DNA of 64,000 bases, from NCBI RefSeq assembly GCF_900456775.1, contig NZ_UAUL01000008.1, positions 124,001 to 188,000 of the forward strand, given 5' to 3'. Of this stretch, positions 55,301-64,000 are shown one piece after another. This DNA comes from Sarcina ventriculi (lineage in GTDB: Bacteria > Bacillota > Clostridia > Clostridiales > Clostridiaceae). The notes under the pieces are model-generated. The model saw nothing but the letters and a program-made list of their open reading frames with translations, ran no database searches and had not been told where the DNA came from. A program made the translations under genes and the position numbers. Positions within the stretch are counted from its first letter, which is position 1; every line of letters starts with the position of its first letter.

Positions 55301-56662
55301 TTGGGAAAAGAGTTACGAACATTGCCTGAAGATAAAAAAGATTACAAAAGAGAAATAATAGCGGGTACAACAAGTTTTTTAGCAATGGCTTACATAATAG
55401 CTGTAAATCCATCTATCTTGAGTGCAACAGGAATGCCACAAGGAGCGTTGGTTACAGCTACATGTTTGTCAGCTGCATTTTCATGTATACTTATGGGGTT
55501 ATATGCAAAGCTTCCGATTGGATTGGCATCTGGTATGGGACTTAATGCTTTTTTTGCATTTTCCGTAGTAATTGGCAAGGGAATTTCATGGGATATAGCA
55601 TTAACAGCAGTTTTTGTTGAAGGAATAATTTTTATATTATTATCATTGTTTAAAGTACGGGAGGCGGTAGTTGATGCAATACCGCTTAATTTAAAATATG
55701 CAGTAACAGGTGGAATAGGTTTATTTATAGCTTTTGTAGGTTTTAATGGGGCAGGGCTTGTTGTTTCTGATGAATCCACAAAGGTTGCTATGGGGAATTT
55801 TTTCTCTCCAACAGTACTGATTGCTGTGATAGGTCTTATAGTTATAGTAATACTTGAAAAAAAGAAAGTTAAAGGGTCTATGCTTATAGGTATTGTAATA
55901 TCAACAGTTATGGCATGGGGATATGCAATTTTAAGACCAGAGTCAGCAAATTTGCTAGGAATAAGTGTTCCAAGTGGGATTTTTAAATTTGAATCTTTAG
56001 CTCCAATAGCTGGAAAGATAGATTTTTCTTATTTAACAACTCCAGAAAATATATTTAATTTTGCTGTTATTGTACTTACTTTTTTATTTGTAGATTTCTT
56101 TGATACTGTTGGAACTTTAGTTGGAGTAGCATCAAGGGCTAATATGCTAGATAAAGATGGAAGAGTACCTAATGCAGGGAAAGCACTTTTAGTTGATGCT
56201 TTAGGAACAACGGCTGGAGCTCTTATGGGAACATCTGCTGTGACTACTTATGTAGAAAGTGCAACAGGTGTTGAAGAAGGGGGAAGAACAGGATTAACTG
56301 CTATAACAATAGGTGTATTATTTTTTATAGCAACATTTTTTTCGCCAGTATTTATAGCAGTACCAACCTGTGCGACAGCACCAGCTCTAATATATGTTGG
56401 ATATTTAATGCTTGGAAGTATAGTTAAAATAGATTTTTCAGACATAACAGAAGCTGTACCAGCTTTTTTAACAATAGCTTTGATGCCACTTACTTATAGT
56501 ATAGGTGATGGGTTAACAGTTGGGGTTTTAGTTTATGTAGTTTTAAATATATTGAACAATATATTTACTAAAGAAAAGTCTAAGAAAAAACCATTATCAA
56601 AAGTGATGATAATTTTAGGTTTTGTATTTATATTAAAACTGATATTACCTTTGATATCTTAA
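55301..56662 (+). CDS. NCS2/AzgA-family purine permease
   Basis: Proton-coupled transporter of the guanine/hypoxanthine/adenine (PbuG, AzgA) branch of NCS2. The 453-aa protein has about 12-14 membrane spans and the family motifs GTTSFLAMAYIIAVNPSILS, GLASGMGLNAFFAFSVV, VDFFDTVGTLVGVA and GTSAVTTYVESATGVEEGG. The start is TTG 55301, eight bases after GGGAGG; an in-frame TTG at 55286 lies upstream of that site. The substrate is a purine base, but which one is not determined. Confidence 0.9.
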   Translation: MGKELRTLPEDKKDYKREIIAGTTSFLAMAYIIAVNPSILSATGMPQGALVTATCLSAAFSCILMGLYAKLPIGLASGMGLNAFFAFSVVIGKGISWDIALTAVFVEGIIFILLSLFKVREAVVDAIPLNLKYAVTGGIGLFIAFVGFNGAGLVVSDESTKVAMGNFFSPTVLIAVIGLIVIVILEKKKVKGSMLIGIVISTVMAWGYAILRPESANLLGISVPSGIFKFESLAPIAGKIDFSYLTTPENIFNFAVIVLTFLFVDFFDTVGTLVGVASRANMLDKDGRVPNAGKALLVDALGTTAGALMGTSAVTTYVESATGVEEGGRTGLTAITIGVLFFIATFFSPVFIAVPTCATAPALIYVGYLMLGSIVKIDFSDITEAVPAFLTIALMPLTYSIGDGLTVGVLVYVVLNILNNIFTKEKSKKKPLSKVMIILGFVFILKLILPLIS

Positions 56663-56670
56663 AAGATATT

Positions 56671-56728
56671 GCCATAATAGTTATCTTAATAAATATTAAT
56701 TTTAAGATAACTGTTATGGTCTTTTTTA
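56671..56728 (+). terminator. Terminator after the purine permease gene
   Basis: Arms starting GCCATAATAGTTATC and ending GATAACTGTTATGGT pair over about 18 bp with G-U pairs, followed by TTTTTT. The remaining 160 bases to the next gene are AT-rich with no clear promoter. Confidence 0.85.
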
Positions 56729-56888
56729 TATAAATGTTAATAATTTATTAATAAAATATTGACTAAATATTATTTATAAATTAAAGTATTTTATATCTAT
56801 TAAATATGATACATATGTAATTTGAAAATTAAAATGCATTTTACCTTGTATTTATTAAATAACTAATTCAAAAGAGAGGAGTTCTTTT

Positions 56889-57773
56889 ATGGTTAAGAGT
56901 ATGACTGGCTTTGGAAGGGCATCTAGTGGCGAGGATAGTGATAAAAACTTTTCTATAGAAATTAAAAGCGTAAATCACAGATATTTAGATATAAATATTA
57001 AAATGCCTAAAACATTTGTGTCTTTAGAAGAAAAAATTAGAAGGTTAATATCAGAAAGACTAAGCCGAGGAAAAGTAGATGTATTTATAAATCTTAAAGA
57101 TTATAGTAAAGCACAAGGAAGAGCTAAAGTTAATTTAGAGTTTGCTAAAAGTTATGTTAAGTGTTTGAATTCTCTTAAAAATGAGTTTAAAGATTTAGAA
57201 GATGATATTAAATTATCTATGATTGTAAAACACCCAGAGGTTATAGTTATAGAAGAAAAAGAAGAAGATTTAGAAAAAATTTGGAATGATATAGAGGGTG
57301 TGTTAAGTGAAGCCATAGATGGAATTGTAGCTATGAGAGTAAATGAAGGTGAAAAATTAGCAAAAGATATTTTAGAAAAATCTTTTAAAATAGAAAAATT
57401 AGTTAATTTTATCGAATTAAAATCATCTGTGGTTGTTGAAAATTATAGAGAAAAACTTAAAGAAAGACTTAAAGACTTTTTAGGAAATGTAGATATAGAT
57501 GAGACTAGGCTTGCGACAGAAGTTGTAATATTTGCAGATAAAGCTACTATAGATGAAGAAATAATAAGGTTAAAAAGCCATATAAGTCAATTAAGAGAAA
57601 GCCTATCTTTTAAAGAATCAATTGGTAGAAAATTAGATTTTTTAGTGCAAGAGATGAACAGAGAAGCAAATACAATAGCTTCAAAATCTAATGATTTAGA
57701 AATAACTAATAGTGTTATAGATATTAAAAATATTATAGAAAAAATTAGAGAGCAAGTACAAAATATTGAATAA
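56889..57773 (+). CDS. YicC/YloC family endoribonuclease
   Basis: 294-aa protein of the YicC family; E. coli YicC is linked to RNA decay, and the Bacillus YloC homologue behaves as an endoribonuclease. It shows the N-terminal [23 protein letters not shown] and [20 protein letters not shown], and the C-terminal [18 protein letters not shown] with [27 protein letters not shown] precedes ATG 56889. It starts the conserved yloC-remA-gmk-rpoZ-coaBC-priA-def-fmt cluster. Confidence 0.92.
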   Translation: MVKSMTGFGRASSGEDSDKNFSIEIKSVNHRYLDINIKMPKTFVSLEEKIRRLISERLSRGKVDVFINLKDYSKAQGRAKVNLEFAKSYVKCLNSLKNEFKDLEDDIKLSMIVKHPEVIVIEEKEEDLEKIWNDIEGVLSEAIDGIVAMRVNEGEKLAKDILEKSFKIEKLVNFIELKSSVVVENYREKLKERLKDFLGNVDIDETRLATEVVIFADKATIDEEIIRLKSHISQLRESLSFKESIGRKLDFLVQEMNREANTIASKSNDLEITNSVIDIKNIIEKIREQVQNIE

Positions 57774-57786
57774 CGGGAGGAATAAA

Positions 57787-58056
57787 ATGGGTATAAAGCT
57801 AATAAATATTGGTTTTGGAAATATAGTTTCTGCAAATAGATTAATTGCAATAGTTAGTCCAGAGTCTGCTCCAATAAAAAGGATAATTCAAGAGGCCAGA
57901 GATAGAGGTATGCTTATTGATGCAACATATGGAAGAAGAACTAGGGCTGTTATAATAACTGATTCAGATCATGTTATATTATCAGCAGTTCAACCAGAAA
58001 CTGTTGCACATAGACTTTCAACAAAAGATGAAGTAATAGAAGAGGATGATGAATAA
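57787..58056 (+). CDS. remA: RemA/YlzA family DNA-binding regulator
   Basis: Small ring-forming DNA-binding protein; Bacillus RemA activates matrix and osmoprotection genes. The 89-aa protein has the conserved [55 protein letters not shown] and [16 protein letters not shown] 57787 follows CGGGAGGA; a TTG at 57766 is upstream of that site. Clostridia lack the Bacillus matrix genes, so its targets here are unknown. Confidence 0.94.
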   Translation: MGIKLINIGFGNIVSANRLIAIVSPESAPIKRIIQEARDRGMLIDATYGRRTRAVIITDSDHVILSAVQPETVAHRLSTKDEVIEEDDE

Positions 58057-58057
58057 C

Positions 58058-58696
58058 ATGAGGCACTGTAATAAAGGATTATTAATAGTTATATCAGGGC
58101 CATCAGGTGCAGGAAAAGGAACTATATGTAAAGCACTATTAGAAAAAAGACAGGATATAGAAGTTTCAGTATCAGCGACTACAAGAAATCCGAGAGATGG
58201 CGAAATAGATGGTGTAAATTATCATTTTCTAAAAAAAGAAGATTTTTTAAAAAAGCTAGAACAAGGTGATTTCTTAGAATATGCTCAAGTTTATGGGAAT
58301 TTTTATGGTACTCCTAAATCTAATGTTGAAGAAGTTTTAGAATCAGGAAAAAATGTGATTTTAGAAATAGATATACAAGGTGCACTAAAGGTAAAAGAAA
58401 AGGCTACGGAAGGAGTATTTATATTTATATTACCTCCTTCTATGGAAGAACTTAAACAAAGAATAATAAAAAGAGGTAGCGAAACTCCAGAGAGTTTAAT
58501 GACTAGATTTAAGTCAGCTTACCAAGAAATAAATTATGTATCAAAATATAATTATGCTGTAGTAAATGATAATGTAGAGGATGCAGTTCACAAAATAGAA
58601 TGCATATTAACTGCAGAGATGTGTAGAGTAGATAGATTAAAAGAGACTGTAATAGAGTCAAAGGAGGATATTATTCATGAACAACTCTATGATTAA
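58058..58696 (+). CDS. gmk: Guanylate kinase
   Basis: Phosphorylates GMP to GDP; also sensitive to (p)ppGpp in Firmicutes. The 212-aa protein has the P-loop ISGPSGAGKGTICKALL, SVSATTRNPRDGEIDGVNYHFL, the GMP-binding YGNFYGTP and the lid region. Start choice is uncertain: ATGs at 58046, 58049 and 58058 all lie near AGAGG (58041-58045); 58058 has the most normal spacing. The 3' end overlaps rpoZ by 20 bases. Confidence 0.95.
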   Translation: MRHCNKGLLIVISGPSGAGKGTICKALLEKRQDIEVSVSATTRNPRDGEIDGVNYHFLKKEDFLKKLEQGDFLEYAQVYGNFYGTPKSNVEEVLESGKNVILEIDIQGALKVKEKATEGVFIFILPPSMEELKQRIIKRGSETPESLMTRFKSAYQEINYVSKYNYAVVNDNVEDAVHKIECILTAEMCRVDRLKETVIESKEDIIHEQLYD

Positions 58697-58895
58697 TCCA
58701 TCAATAGTGGATTTATTAGAAAAAGTAGACAATAGATATTCATTAGTTATAATAACATCAAAAAGAGCAAGACAAATAATAGATGGGTCTGAGGCTTATG
58801 TAACTGTACCATCAAACAAGCCACTTACAGTTGCTATAAACGAAGTTAATGATGGCTTCGTTAAATATGAGAATGTTAAAAATGATAATGAATAA
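58677..58895 (+). CDS. rpoZ: RNA polymerase omega subunit
   Basis: Small RNA polymerase subunit that helps fold beta-prime. The 72-aa protein has NPSIVDLLEKVDNRYSLVII, SKRARQI and the KPLTVAINEVNDGFV tail. AAAGGAGG in the end of gmk is a perfect ribosome site. It overlaps coaBC by 8 bases. The gmk-rpoZ-coaBC order is conserved. Confidence 0.95.
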   Translation: MNNSMINPSIVDLLEKVDNRYSLVIITSKRARQIIDGSEAYVTVPSNKPLTVAINEVNDGFVKYENVKNDNE

Positions 58896-60075
58896 TAAAA
58901 AAGTATTATTAGGTGTAAGTGGTGGAATAGCTGTTTATAAGGCTTTAGATGTTATAAGTAGATTAAAGAAAAAGGGAATAGAAGTAAAAGTTATAATGAC
59001 TAAATCAGCTACAGAATTTGTAACTCCTTTATCTTTTCAATCCCTAAGTGAAAATCCTGTGGTAATTGATATGTTTGATGAACCAAAGGCATGGGAAATA
59101 CAACATATATCTTTAGCTAAATGGGCAGATTTAGTTGTGGTAGTTCCAGCTACTGCTAATATAATAGGGAAAGTTGCAAATGGTATAGCAGATGATATGT
59201 TATCTACAACTATTATGGCAACAAAAGCTGAAGTTATTTTTTGCCCAGCTATGAATACAAATATGTATGAAAATAAAATAGTTCAAAAAAATATGGCTAC
59301 TTTAAAAGATTTGGGTTATGGTTTTATAAATCCAGCAAGTGGAAGACTAGCTTGTGGTGATATAGGACGTGGAAAACTTGAAAATACTGAGATAATTGCA
59401 GAGAAAATTATAAAGAAATTAAGTTCTAAAAGTAGAGATTTTGAAGGAAAAAATGTTTTAGTAACAGCAGGTCCTACCATAGTTCCAATAGATCCTGTAA
59501 GATACTTAACTAATAGATCAACTGGTAAAATGGGATATGAAATAGCCAAAGAAGCTAGAGATAGAGGAGCAAATGTTACTTTAATATCAGGACCTACTAG
59601 TTTAGATATCCCAACAGGTATTAACTTTATTAAAGTTAATACAAATGAAGAAATGCTTAATGCTGTACTTGATAACTTTAATGATAGCAACATAGTAGTA
59701 AAATCTGCTGCTGTGGCTGATTTTAATGTTAAAGAGTATAGTAAAGAAAAAATAAAAAAAACAGATTCTAATTTAGTTATAGAATTAGAAAGAGATAAAG
59801 ATATTTTAGAAACTTTAGGTAAGCAGAAAACAAATCAAATAATAGTTGGTTTTGCAGCAGAAAGTAGCAATGTTATAGAAAATGCTAAAGCCAAACTAAA
59901 GAGGAAAAATATAGATTATATAGTAGCTAATGATATTACATCAAATGATACAGGCTTTGCATCAGATGATAATAAAGTTACTATAATAAGTAGTTTAGGG
60001 GATGTTATTTCTTTAGATAAAATGTCTAAAAGAGAAGTAGCAAAAAACATATTTGATATGATAAAAGGGCGCTAA
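58888..60075 (+). CDS. coaBC: Coenzyme A biosynthesis bifunctional protein CoaBC
   Basis: Joins cysteine to phosphopantothenate (CoaB) and decarboxylates the product (CoaC). The N-terminal flavin CoaC half has GVSGGIAVYKALD, the catalytic His in IQHISLAKWAD, PAMNTNMY and a Cys in SGRLACGDIGRG. The C-terminal CoaB half has AGPTIVPIDPVRYLTNRS and the lysine in KSAAVADF. ATG 58888 gives 395 aa; 58882 is also possible. The ribosome site is weak, so coupling to rpoZ is likely. Its stop codon lies in the loop of a terminator. Confidence 0.96.
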   Translation: MNNKKVLLGVSGGIAVYKALDVISRLKKKGIEVKVIMTKSATEFVTPLSFQSLSENPVVIDMFDEPKAWEIQHISLAKWADLVVVVPATANIIGKVANGIADDMLSTTIMATKAEVIFCPAMNTNMYENKIVQKNMATLKDLGYGFINPASGRLACGDIGRGKLENTEIIAEKIIKKLSSKSRDFEGKNVLVTAGPTIVPIDPVRYLTNRSTGKMGYEIAKEARDRGANVTLISGPTSLDIPTGINFIKVNTNEEMLNAVLDNFNDSNIVVKSAAVADFNVKEYSKEKIKKTDSNLVIELERDKDILETLGKQKTNQIIVGFAAESSNVIENAKAKLKRKNIDYIVANDITSNDTGFASDDNKVTIISSLGDVISLDKMSKREVAKNIFDMIKGR

Positions 60076-60087
60076 GAGCGCCTTTTT
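60063..60087 (+). terminator. Terminator at the coaBC stop
   Basis: GGCGCT / AGCGCC stem, extended by AAAA-TTTT pairing, with loop AAG; the loop holds part of the coaBC stop codon. TTTTT follows. Only about 29 bases remain to the priA ATG. Confidence 0.8.
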
Positions 60088-60116
60088 ATTCTATATACAT
60101 ATAGAGGATGATTTTT

Positions 60117-62318
60117 ATGTATAATTTTGCGCAGGTTATAATAAATAGTGATGCTTTGCAAGTTGATAAGCCTTTTACATATAAGATAAGACCAGAGATG
60201 AGAGAAAAAATAAAAATCGGTTATAGGGTTTTGGTTTGCTTTGGAGCAGGTAATAAAAAAGTAGAAGGATTTGTTATAGGACTTTTAAATGATGTTTATG
60301 AAAAAAAATCTAATATAAGATATAAATATATAACGAAACTTTGTGATGAGGAAGCACTTTTAACAGAAGATGATTTTAAGATTGTAAATTTTTTAAGAGA
60401 AAAATATATGTGTAAATATATAGATGCTATAAGGATTTTGATTCCATATAGAATAATGGGAGGAAATACAACAAAAACCAAATCTGTGGTATTTTTCTCA
60501 AAAGAAATTGATAATATGACTTTACAACAAAAGGAAGCTTTAAACCATATAAAAAAATATAGTGGAAAATTTAACAAAATAGAATTAACTACTAAAACGA
60601 ATATATCAGCGTATATGATAAACAAACTTATAAAGCTTGGTGCTTTAGAAATAAAGGAAATAGATATTAGTAGGATAGTAAATAGAGAATTTCCTGTTTA
60701 TCCACCTAAAAAGTTAAATGAAGAGCAAATAAATGCTTATGATAAAATATTAGATACTAAAAAATCTGTTTCTTTATTAAATGGTGTAACAGGTAGTGGA
60801 AAAACAGAGGTTTATATGAACCTTGTAAGTTATATGCTTTTATTAGACAAAACTTGTTTAATATTAGTTCCTGAGATTTCTTTAACACCTCAAATGATAG
60901 AACGTTTTAAAGGAAGATTTGGAAATGATGTAGCAGTTTTTCATAGTAAGCTTTCTACTGGTGAGAGATATGATCAGTGGTATAGGGTTAAAAATAGAGA
61001 AGTAAGTCTTGTAGTTGGAACAAGGTCAGCTTTATTTTTACCATTTAAAGATTTAGGGCTTATTATTGTTGATGAGGAACATGATAGAAGCTATAAATCA
61101 GATATGAATCCTAAATATAATACTATAGAAGTATGCGAATTTTTTGCGAAAATTAAAGGGTGTAAGGTTGTGTTAGGGTCTGCAACACCTAGTATAGAGA
61201 GTTTTTATAAAGCCTTAAATGGTGAATATGAACTTGTGATGATTAACAAGAGAGCAAATAATAAAAAACTTCCTAGCGTAGAATTAGTGGATATGAGGGA
61301 AGAACTTAAAAATAATAATAAATCTATATTTAGTAGAAAATTATTTGAAAAAATAAATGATAGATTAAATAAAAATGAACAAATTATATTATTTTTAAAT
61401 AGAAGAGGTTTTTCAACATTCGTTTCTTGTAGAAGTTGTGGTTATGTGTTTAAATGTGAGAATTGTGATATATCAATGACATATCATAATAATGGATATT
61501 TAGTTTGCCATTATTGTGGAAGACGAGAAAAAATAAAAACAACATGCCCTAAATGTGGAAGTACTTATGTGAAATACTTTGGGGCGGGAACGGAAAAGGT
61601 TCAAGAGATTGTAAAAAAATACTTTCCAAACGCTAGGGTGCTAAGATTGGATGTAGATACTACAAGAAGAAAAAATTCTTATGAAGCTATATACAATTCT
61701 TTTAAAAACAAAGAGGCTGATATATTAATAGGAACACAAATGGTAACAAAGGGGTTTGATTTTGAAAATGTTACTTTAGTTGGGGTAATAACAGCGGATA
61801 TGGCGTTGAATCTTCCAGATTATAGGTCAAGTGAAAGAACATTTCAGATGTTAACGCAAGTAAGCGGAAGGGCAGGGAGAGGAGAAAAATCCGGAGAAGT
61901 TATAATACAGACTTATTCTCCACAAAATTATGCTATTTATCTAGCTAAGGATAGTGATTATAATGAATTTTTTAAAAGAGAAATAGTTATAAGAAAAAGT
62001 TTAGATTATCCACCTTTTAGTAAAATATTAATAATAAATATGGCAGGAGAGTCAGAAAAGAAAATTGAAATATTTAGTAAAAAATTAAAAAAAAGTTTAC
62101 AAATGGTTTTAAAAGGGCATGATGAAGTACATATATATAATCCAGGTGCGTGTCCTATAAGCAAAATAAATAATATTTATAGATGGCAAATGATGATAAA
62201 AGGCAATTTTAGTGATATAATAACTGATAAAATAAAGAAAAATGTTTATGAAAATACAAAAAATATTTATAATGAAATAAGGGTTTCTTTAGATATAAAC
62301 CCCAATAGTTTAATGTAA
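60117..62318 (+). CDS. priA: Primosomal helicase PriA
   Basis: Replication-restart helicase binding stalled forks and D-loops. The 733-aa protein has the N-terminal DNA-binding domain (FTYKIRPEM), Walker A NGVTGSGKTEVYMNL, DEEH box VDEEHDRSYKSD, the zinc-binding insertion with CRSCGYVFKCENCD, CHYCG and CPKCGS, and the C-terminal helicase motifs (QVSGRAGRGEKSG). ATG 60117 is 8 bases after AGAGGA; ATG 60108 overlaps that site. Confidence 0.96.
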   Translation: MYNFAQVIINSDALQVDKPFTYKIRPEMREKIKIGYRVLVCFGAGNKKVEGFVIGLLNDVYEKKSNIRYKYITKLCDEEALLTEDDFKIVNFLREKYMCKYIDAIRILIPYRIMGGNTTKTKSVVFFSKEIDNMTLQQKEALNHIKKYSGKFNKIELTTKTNISAYMINKLIKLGALEIKEIDISRIVNREFPVYPPKKLNEEQINAYDKILDTKKSVSLLNGVTGSGKTEVYMNLVSYMLLLDKTCLILVPEISLTPQMIERFKGRFGNDVAVFHSKLSTGERYDQWYRVKNREVSLVVGTRSALFLPFKDLGLIIVDEEHDRSYKSDMNPKYNTIEVCEFFAKIKGCKVVLGSATPSIESFYKALNGEYELVMINKRANNKKLPSVELVDMREELKNNNKSIFSRKLFEKINDRLNKNEQIILFLNRRGFSTFVSCRSCGYVFKCENCDISMTYHNNGYLVCHYCGRREKIKTTCPKCGSTYVKYFGAGTEKVQEIVKKYFPNARVLRLDVDTTRRKNSYEAIYNSFKNKEADILIGTQMVTKGFDFENVTLVGVITADMALNLPDYRSSERTFQMLTQVSGRAGRGEKSGEVIIQTYSPQNYAIYLAKDSDYNEFFKREIVIRKSLDYPPFSKILIINMAGESEKKIEIFSKKLKKSLQMVLKGHDEVHIYNPGACPISKINNIYRWQMMIKGNFSDIITDKIKKNVYENTKNIYNEIRVSLDINPNSLM

Positions 62319-62330
62319 GGAGGAATATTT

Positions 62331-62768
62331 ATGGCTATTAGAAATCTTAGGATTAATGAAGATGAAGTGCTTAGAAAGAAATGTAGGGAAGTAGATAATA
62401 TAACAGATAGAATAAAAATAACTATAAAAGATATGATAGAGACTATGTATGACAAAAATGGTGTGGGTCTTGCAGCTCCTCAAGTTGGAATACTTAGAAG
62501 AATATTTGTTATAGATGCTCAAGACGGCGAAGGGATAAGAGTATTTATAAATCCTCAAATACTAGAGACTAAAGGTTCGCAAAAAGATATAGAAGGATGT
62601 TTAAGTCTTCCAGGACGCGAAAATGAAGTTGAAAGAGCAAACTATGTGAAAATAAAAGCATTAGATGAAAATGGTGAAGAATTTGTATTAGAAGGAGAAG
62701 GACTTCTAGCAAGAGCTATTCAACATGAAAATGATCATTTAGATGGAATATTATTTATAGATAGATAA
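62331..62768 (+). CDS. def: Peptide deformylase
   Basis: Metalloenzyme removing the N-formyl group from new proteins. The 145-aa protein has motif 1 GVGLAAPQVG, motif 2 EGCLSLPG with the metal Cys, and motif 3 QHENDHLDG carrying the two metal histidines and the catalytic Glu. AAGGAGGAA precedes ATG 62331. It is paired with fmt, which creates its substrate formyl group on initiator tRNA. Confidence 0.97.
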   Translation: MAIRNLRINEDEVLRKKCREVDNITDRIKITIKDMIETMYDKNGVGLAAPQVGILRRIFVIDAQDGEGIRVFINPQILETKGSQKDIEGCLSLPGRENEVERANYVKIKALDENGEEFVLEGEGLLARAIQHENDHLDGILFIDR

Positions 62769-62786
62769 AATAAGGAGAGAAGTTTT

Positions 62787-63716
62787 ATGAATATAGCGTT
62801 TATGGGTACGCCGGATTTTGCTGTACCTTCTTTAGAATTATTAATAAAAGAGTTTGGTGTTAAAGCAGTTTTTACGCAACCTGATAGACCAAAGGGAAGA
62901 GGTAAAAAGTTAGCTATGTCGCCTGTAAAAGAGGTTGCTATGCAAAATAATATACCAGTTTATCAACCTTTAAAAATAAGAAATGATGAAGAATCTATGA
63001 CAGTTTTAAAAAATTTAGATTTGGATTTTATAATAGTAGTAGCTTTTGGTCAAATATTACCAAAGGAAATTTTAGATATACCTAAATATGGTTGTATAAA
63101 TTTACATGGTTCTCTTTTACCTAAATATAGAGGTGCAGCTCCTATTCAGTGGAGTGTTATAAATGGGGAAACTTTAGCTGGAAACACAACTATGCTTATG
63201 GATGTTGGATTGGATACAGGGGATATGCTACTTACAAATAAAGTTGAAGTGACTCCTGATATGACCTCTGGTGAACTTTATGAAATTTTAAAAGTTACAG
63301 GAGCAGATCTTTTAATTAATACTATAAATGAACTTGCACAGGGGAATATAAAACCTAAAAAACAAGATGATAGTAAGAGCTCGTATGCTTCAATGTTAAA
63401 TAAAGATATTGCTAAAATAAATTGGAATTTAAGTGCACAGAAAATTCATAACTTAATAAGAGGATTAAATCCTTGGCCAATAGCTACTACAACTTATGGA
63501 GATTTAACCATGAAAATTTATAAATCTCATGTAGAAAATGTAAATTCAGAAAAAGTTCCAGGGACTATAATATCAGTTGATAAAAATGGAATAAAAGTTG
63601 CTACAGAAGAAGGGGTTTTAGTGATAGAAAAGCTTCAATTTCCAAATGGTAAACCACTTTTCGTTGAGCAGTTTATAAATGGTAATAAAATAGATATAGG
63701 TACTATATTAAAATAA
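62787..63716 (+). CDS. fmt: Methionyl-tRNA formyltransferase
   Basis: Uses 10-formyl-THF to formylate initiator Met-tRNA; the formyl donor is made by FolD, encoded at the start of the window. The 309-aa protein has the N-terminal [45 protein letters not shown] with the catalytic Asn/His, and a C-terminal OB-like tRNA-binding domain. AAGGAGAG precedes ATG 62787. Confidence 0.97.
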   Translation: MNIAFMGTPDFAVPSLELLIKEFGVKAVFTQPDRPKGRGKKLAMSPVKEVAMQNNIPVYQPLKIRNDEESMTVLKNLDLDFIIVVAFGQILPKEILDIPKYGCINLHGSLLPKYRGAAPIQWSVINGETLAGNTTMLMDVGLDTGDMLLTNKVEVTPDMTSGELYEILKVTGADLLINTINELAQGNIKPKKQDDSKSSYASMLNKDIAKINWNLSAQKIHNLIRGLNPWPIATTTYGDLTMKIYKSHVENVNSEKVPGTIISVDKNGIKVATEEGVLVIEKLQFPNGKPLFVEQFINGNKIDIGTILK

Positions 63717-63759
63717 TAGTATATTATAAATAAAATATTAGGGATAGGGAGTGAAGATT

Positions 63760-64000
63760 ATGTTTGGCTATTATGGAATGTTTTTTGATCCAACATTTAT
63801 TATACTTGTGCCAGCTTTAATAGTATCTGCGTGGGCGCAGTTTAAGGTATCTAGTACTTTTAATGAATATGAGAGAATAGAGAGCTTTAATAGATATAGT
63901 GGCTATAATGTGGCTAGAATGCTTTTAGATGATGCTGGTCTTTATGATGTTCAAATTGAAACAGTAAGGGGAAAATTAAGTGATCACTATGACCCAACCA
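63760..64000 (+). CDS. YugP-family zinc metallopeptidase (3' end outside window)
   Basis: Only the first 80 residues are visible: a membrane helix (PTFIILVPALIVSAWAQF), then FNEYERIESFNRYSGYNVARMLLDDAGLYDV, typical of the YugP/DUF2268-like neutral zinc membrane peptidases. The HExxH active site would lie beyond the window. GGGAGTGA precedes ATG 63760. Position after fmt is common in clostridia. Substrate unknown. Confidence 0.85.
   Translation, partial: MFGYYGMFFDPTFIILVPALIVSAWAQFKVSSTFNEYERIESFNRYSGYNVARMLLDDAGLYDVQIETVRGKLSDHYDPT

Noticed and set aside
55390-55779. 129-codon - strand open frame opposite the purine permease
   Set aside because: Antisense shadow of transmembrane coding sequence; no supporting signals.
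1-64000. CRISPR arrays, tRNA or rRNA genes, insertion sequences, prophage genes
   Set aside because: No regularly spaced repeats, tRNA-like folds, transposase or phage genes were seen; the one recombinase is the XerD homologue in its conserved chromosomal place.

Overview
This 64 kb window is core chromosome of a strongly AT-rich, endospore-forming Firmicute, most likely Clostridium in the strict sense. The evidence is the sporulation gene set (spo0A, spoIVB, spoIIM, spoIIGA, sigE, sigG, sigK, spoIVA, ytfI/ytfJ, ylmC), the preference for AGA, ATA and TTA codons, strong AGGAGG-type ribosome sites, frequent TTG starts, a T-box leader, and gene orders shared with Bacillus and other clostridia. 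Almost everything is on the + strand; only the ytfI-ytfJ pair is on the - strand. I see no tRNA, rRNA, insertion sequence, prophage, integron or CRISPR array. No stretch above 300 bases lacks a gene; the longest is the 292-base alaS leader, filled by a T-box.

Layout. 2-8655: a dense run folD (5' truncated), xseA, xseB, ispA, dxs, tlyA, nadK, argR, recN (folate, exonuclease VII, isoprenoids, NADP, arginine control, DNA repair). 8845-12682: spoIVB, spo0A with a sigma-H promoter and 0A box, spoIIM with a sigma-E promoter, and a XerD homologue lacking several catalytic residues. 12868-17301: two D,D-carboxypeptidases around scpA-scpB and the convergent ytfJ/ytfI pair. 17415-19678: an isolated two-gene flavoprotein/iron-sulfur unit of unknown role. 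19834-22995: iscR-iscS-iscU-mnmA, iron-sulfur assembly and tRNA thiolation. 23105-24603: a PRC-barrel protein and an AI-2E-family permease. 24613-30870: T-box-alaS, ireB, ruvX, a DUF1292 gene, a Fur-family regulator and ribonuclease J. 31023-38150: typA, mltG, trmR, a U32 peptidase, udk and a penicillin-binding transpeptidase. 38220-45173: sigK, pilT, ftsA, ftsZ, spoIIGA, sigE, sigG. 45292-50030: ylmC, nrdR, pgeF/ylmD, an orphan histidine kinase and a PDZ-radical-SAM-DUF512 protein. 50034-54010: der, gpsA, spoIVA. 54132-56653: asparaginase and a purine permease. 56889-64000: yicC/yloC, remA, gmk, rpoZ, coaBC, priA, def, fmt and the start of a YugP-type metallopeptidase.

How it works together. 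The window links cell division (ftsA/ftsZ), envelope synthesis (mltG, PBP, two carboxypeptidases) and the sporulation cascade: Spo0A, then SigE with its processing protease SpoIIGA, SigG, SpoIVB (the forespore signal for SigK activation), SigK and SpoIVA. Several genes carry hairpins placed so close to the start codon that no promoter fits between them, suggesting attenuation or ribosome-site masking. The clearest are sigG, where only read-through transcripts can mask the ribosome site; typA, where a promoter is followed by mutually exclusive hairpins; and the PBP gene, whose ribosome site lies inside a terminator-like stem.

Most interesting items: the sigG leader, the cysteine-rich flavoprotein pair at 17415-19678, the catalytically altered XerD homologue, the typA leader, a five-codon reading frame coupled to ireB, and altered active-site positions in FolD.
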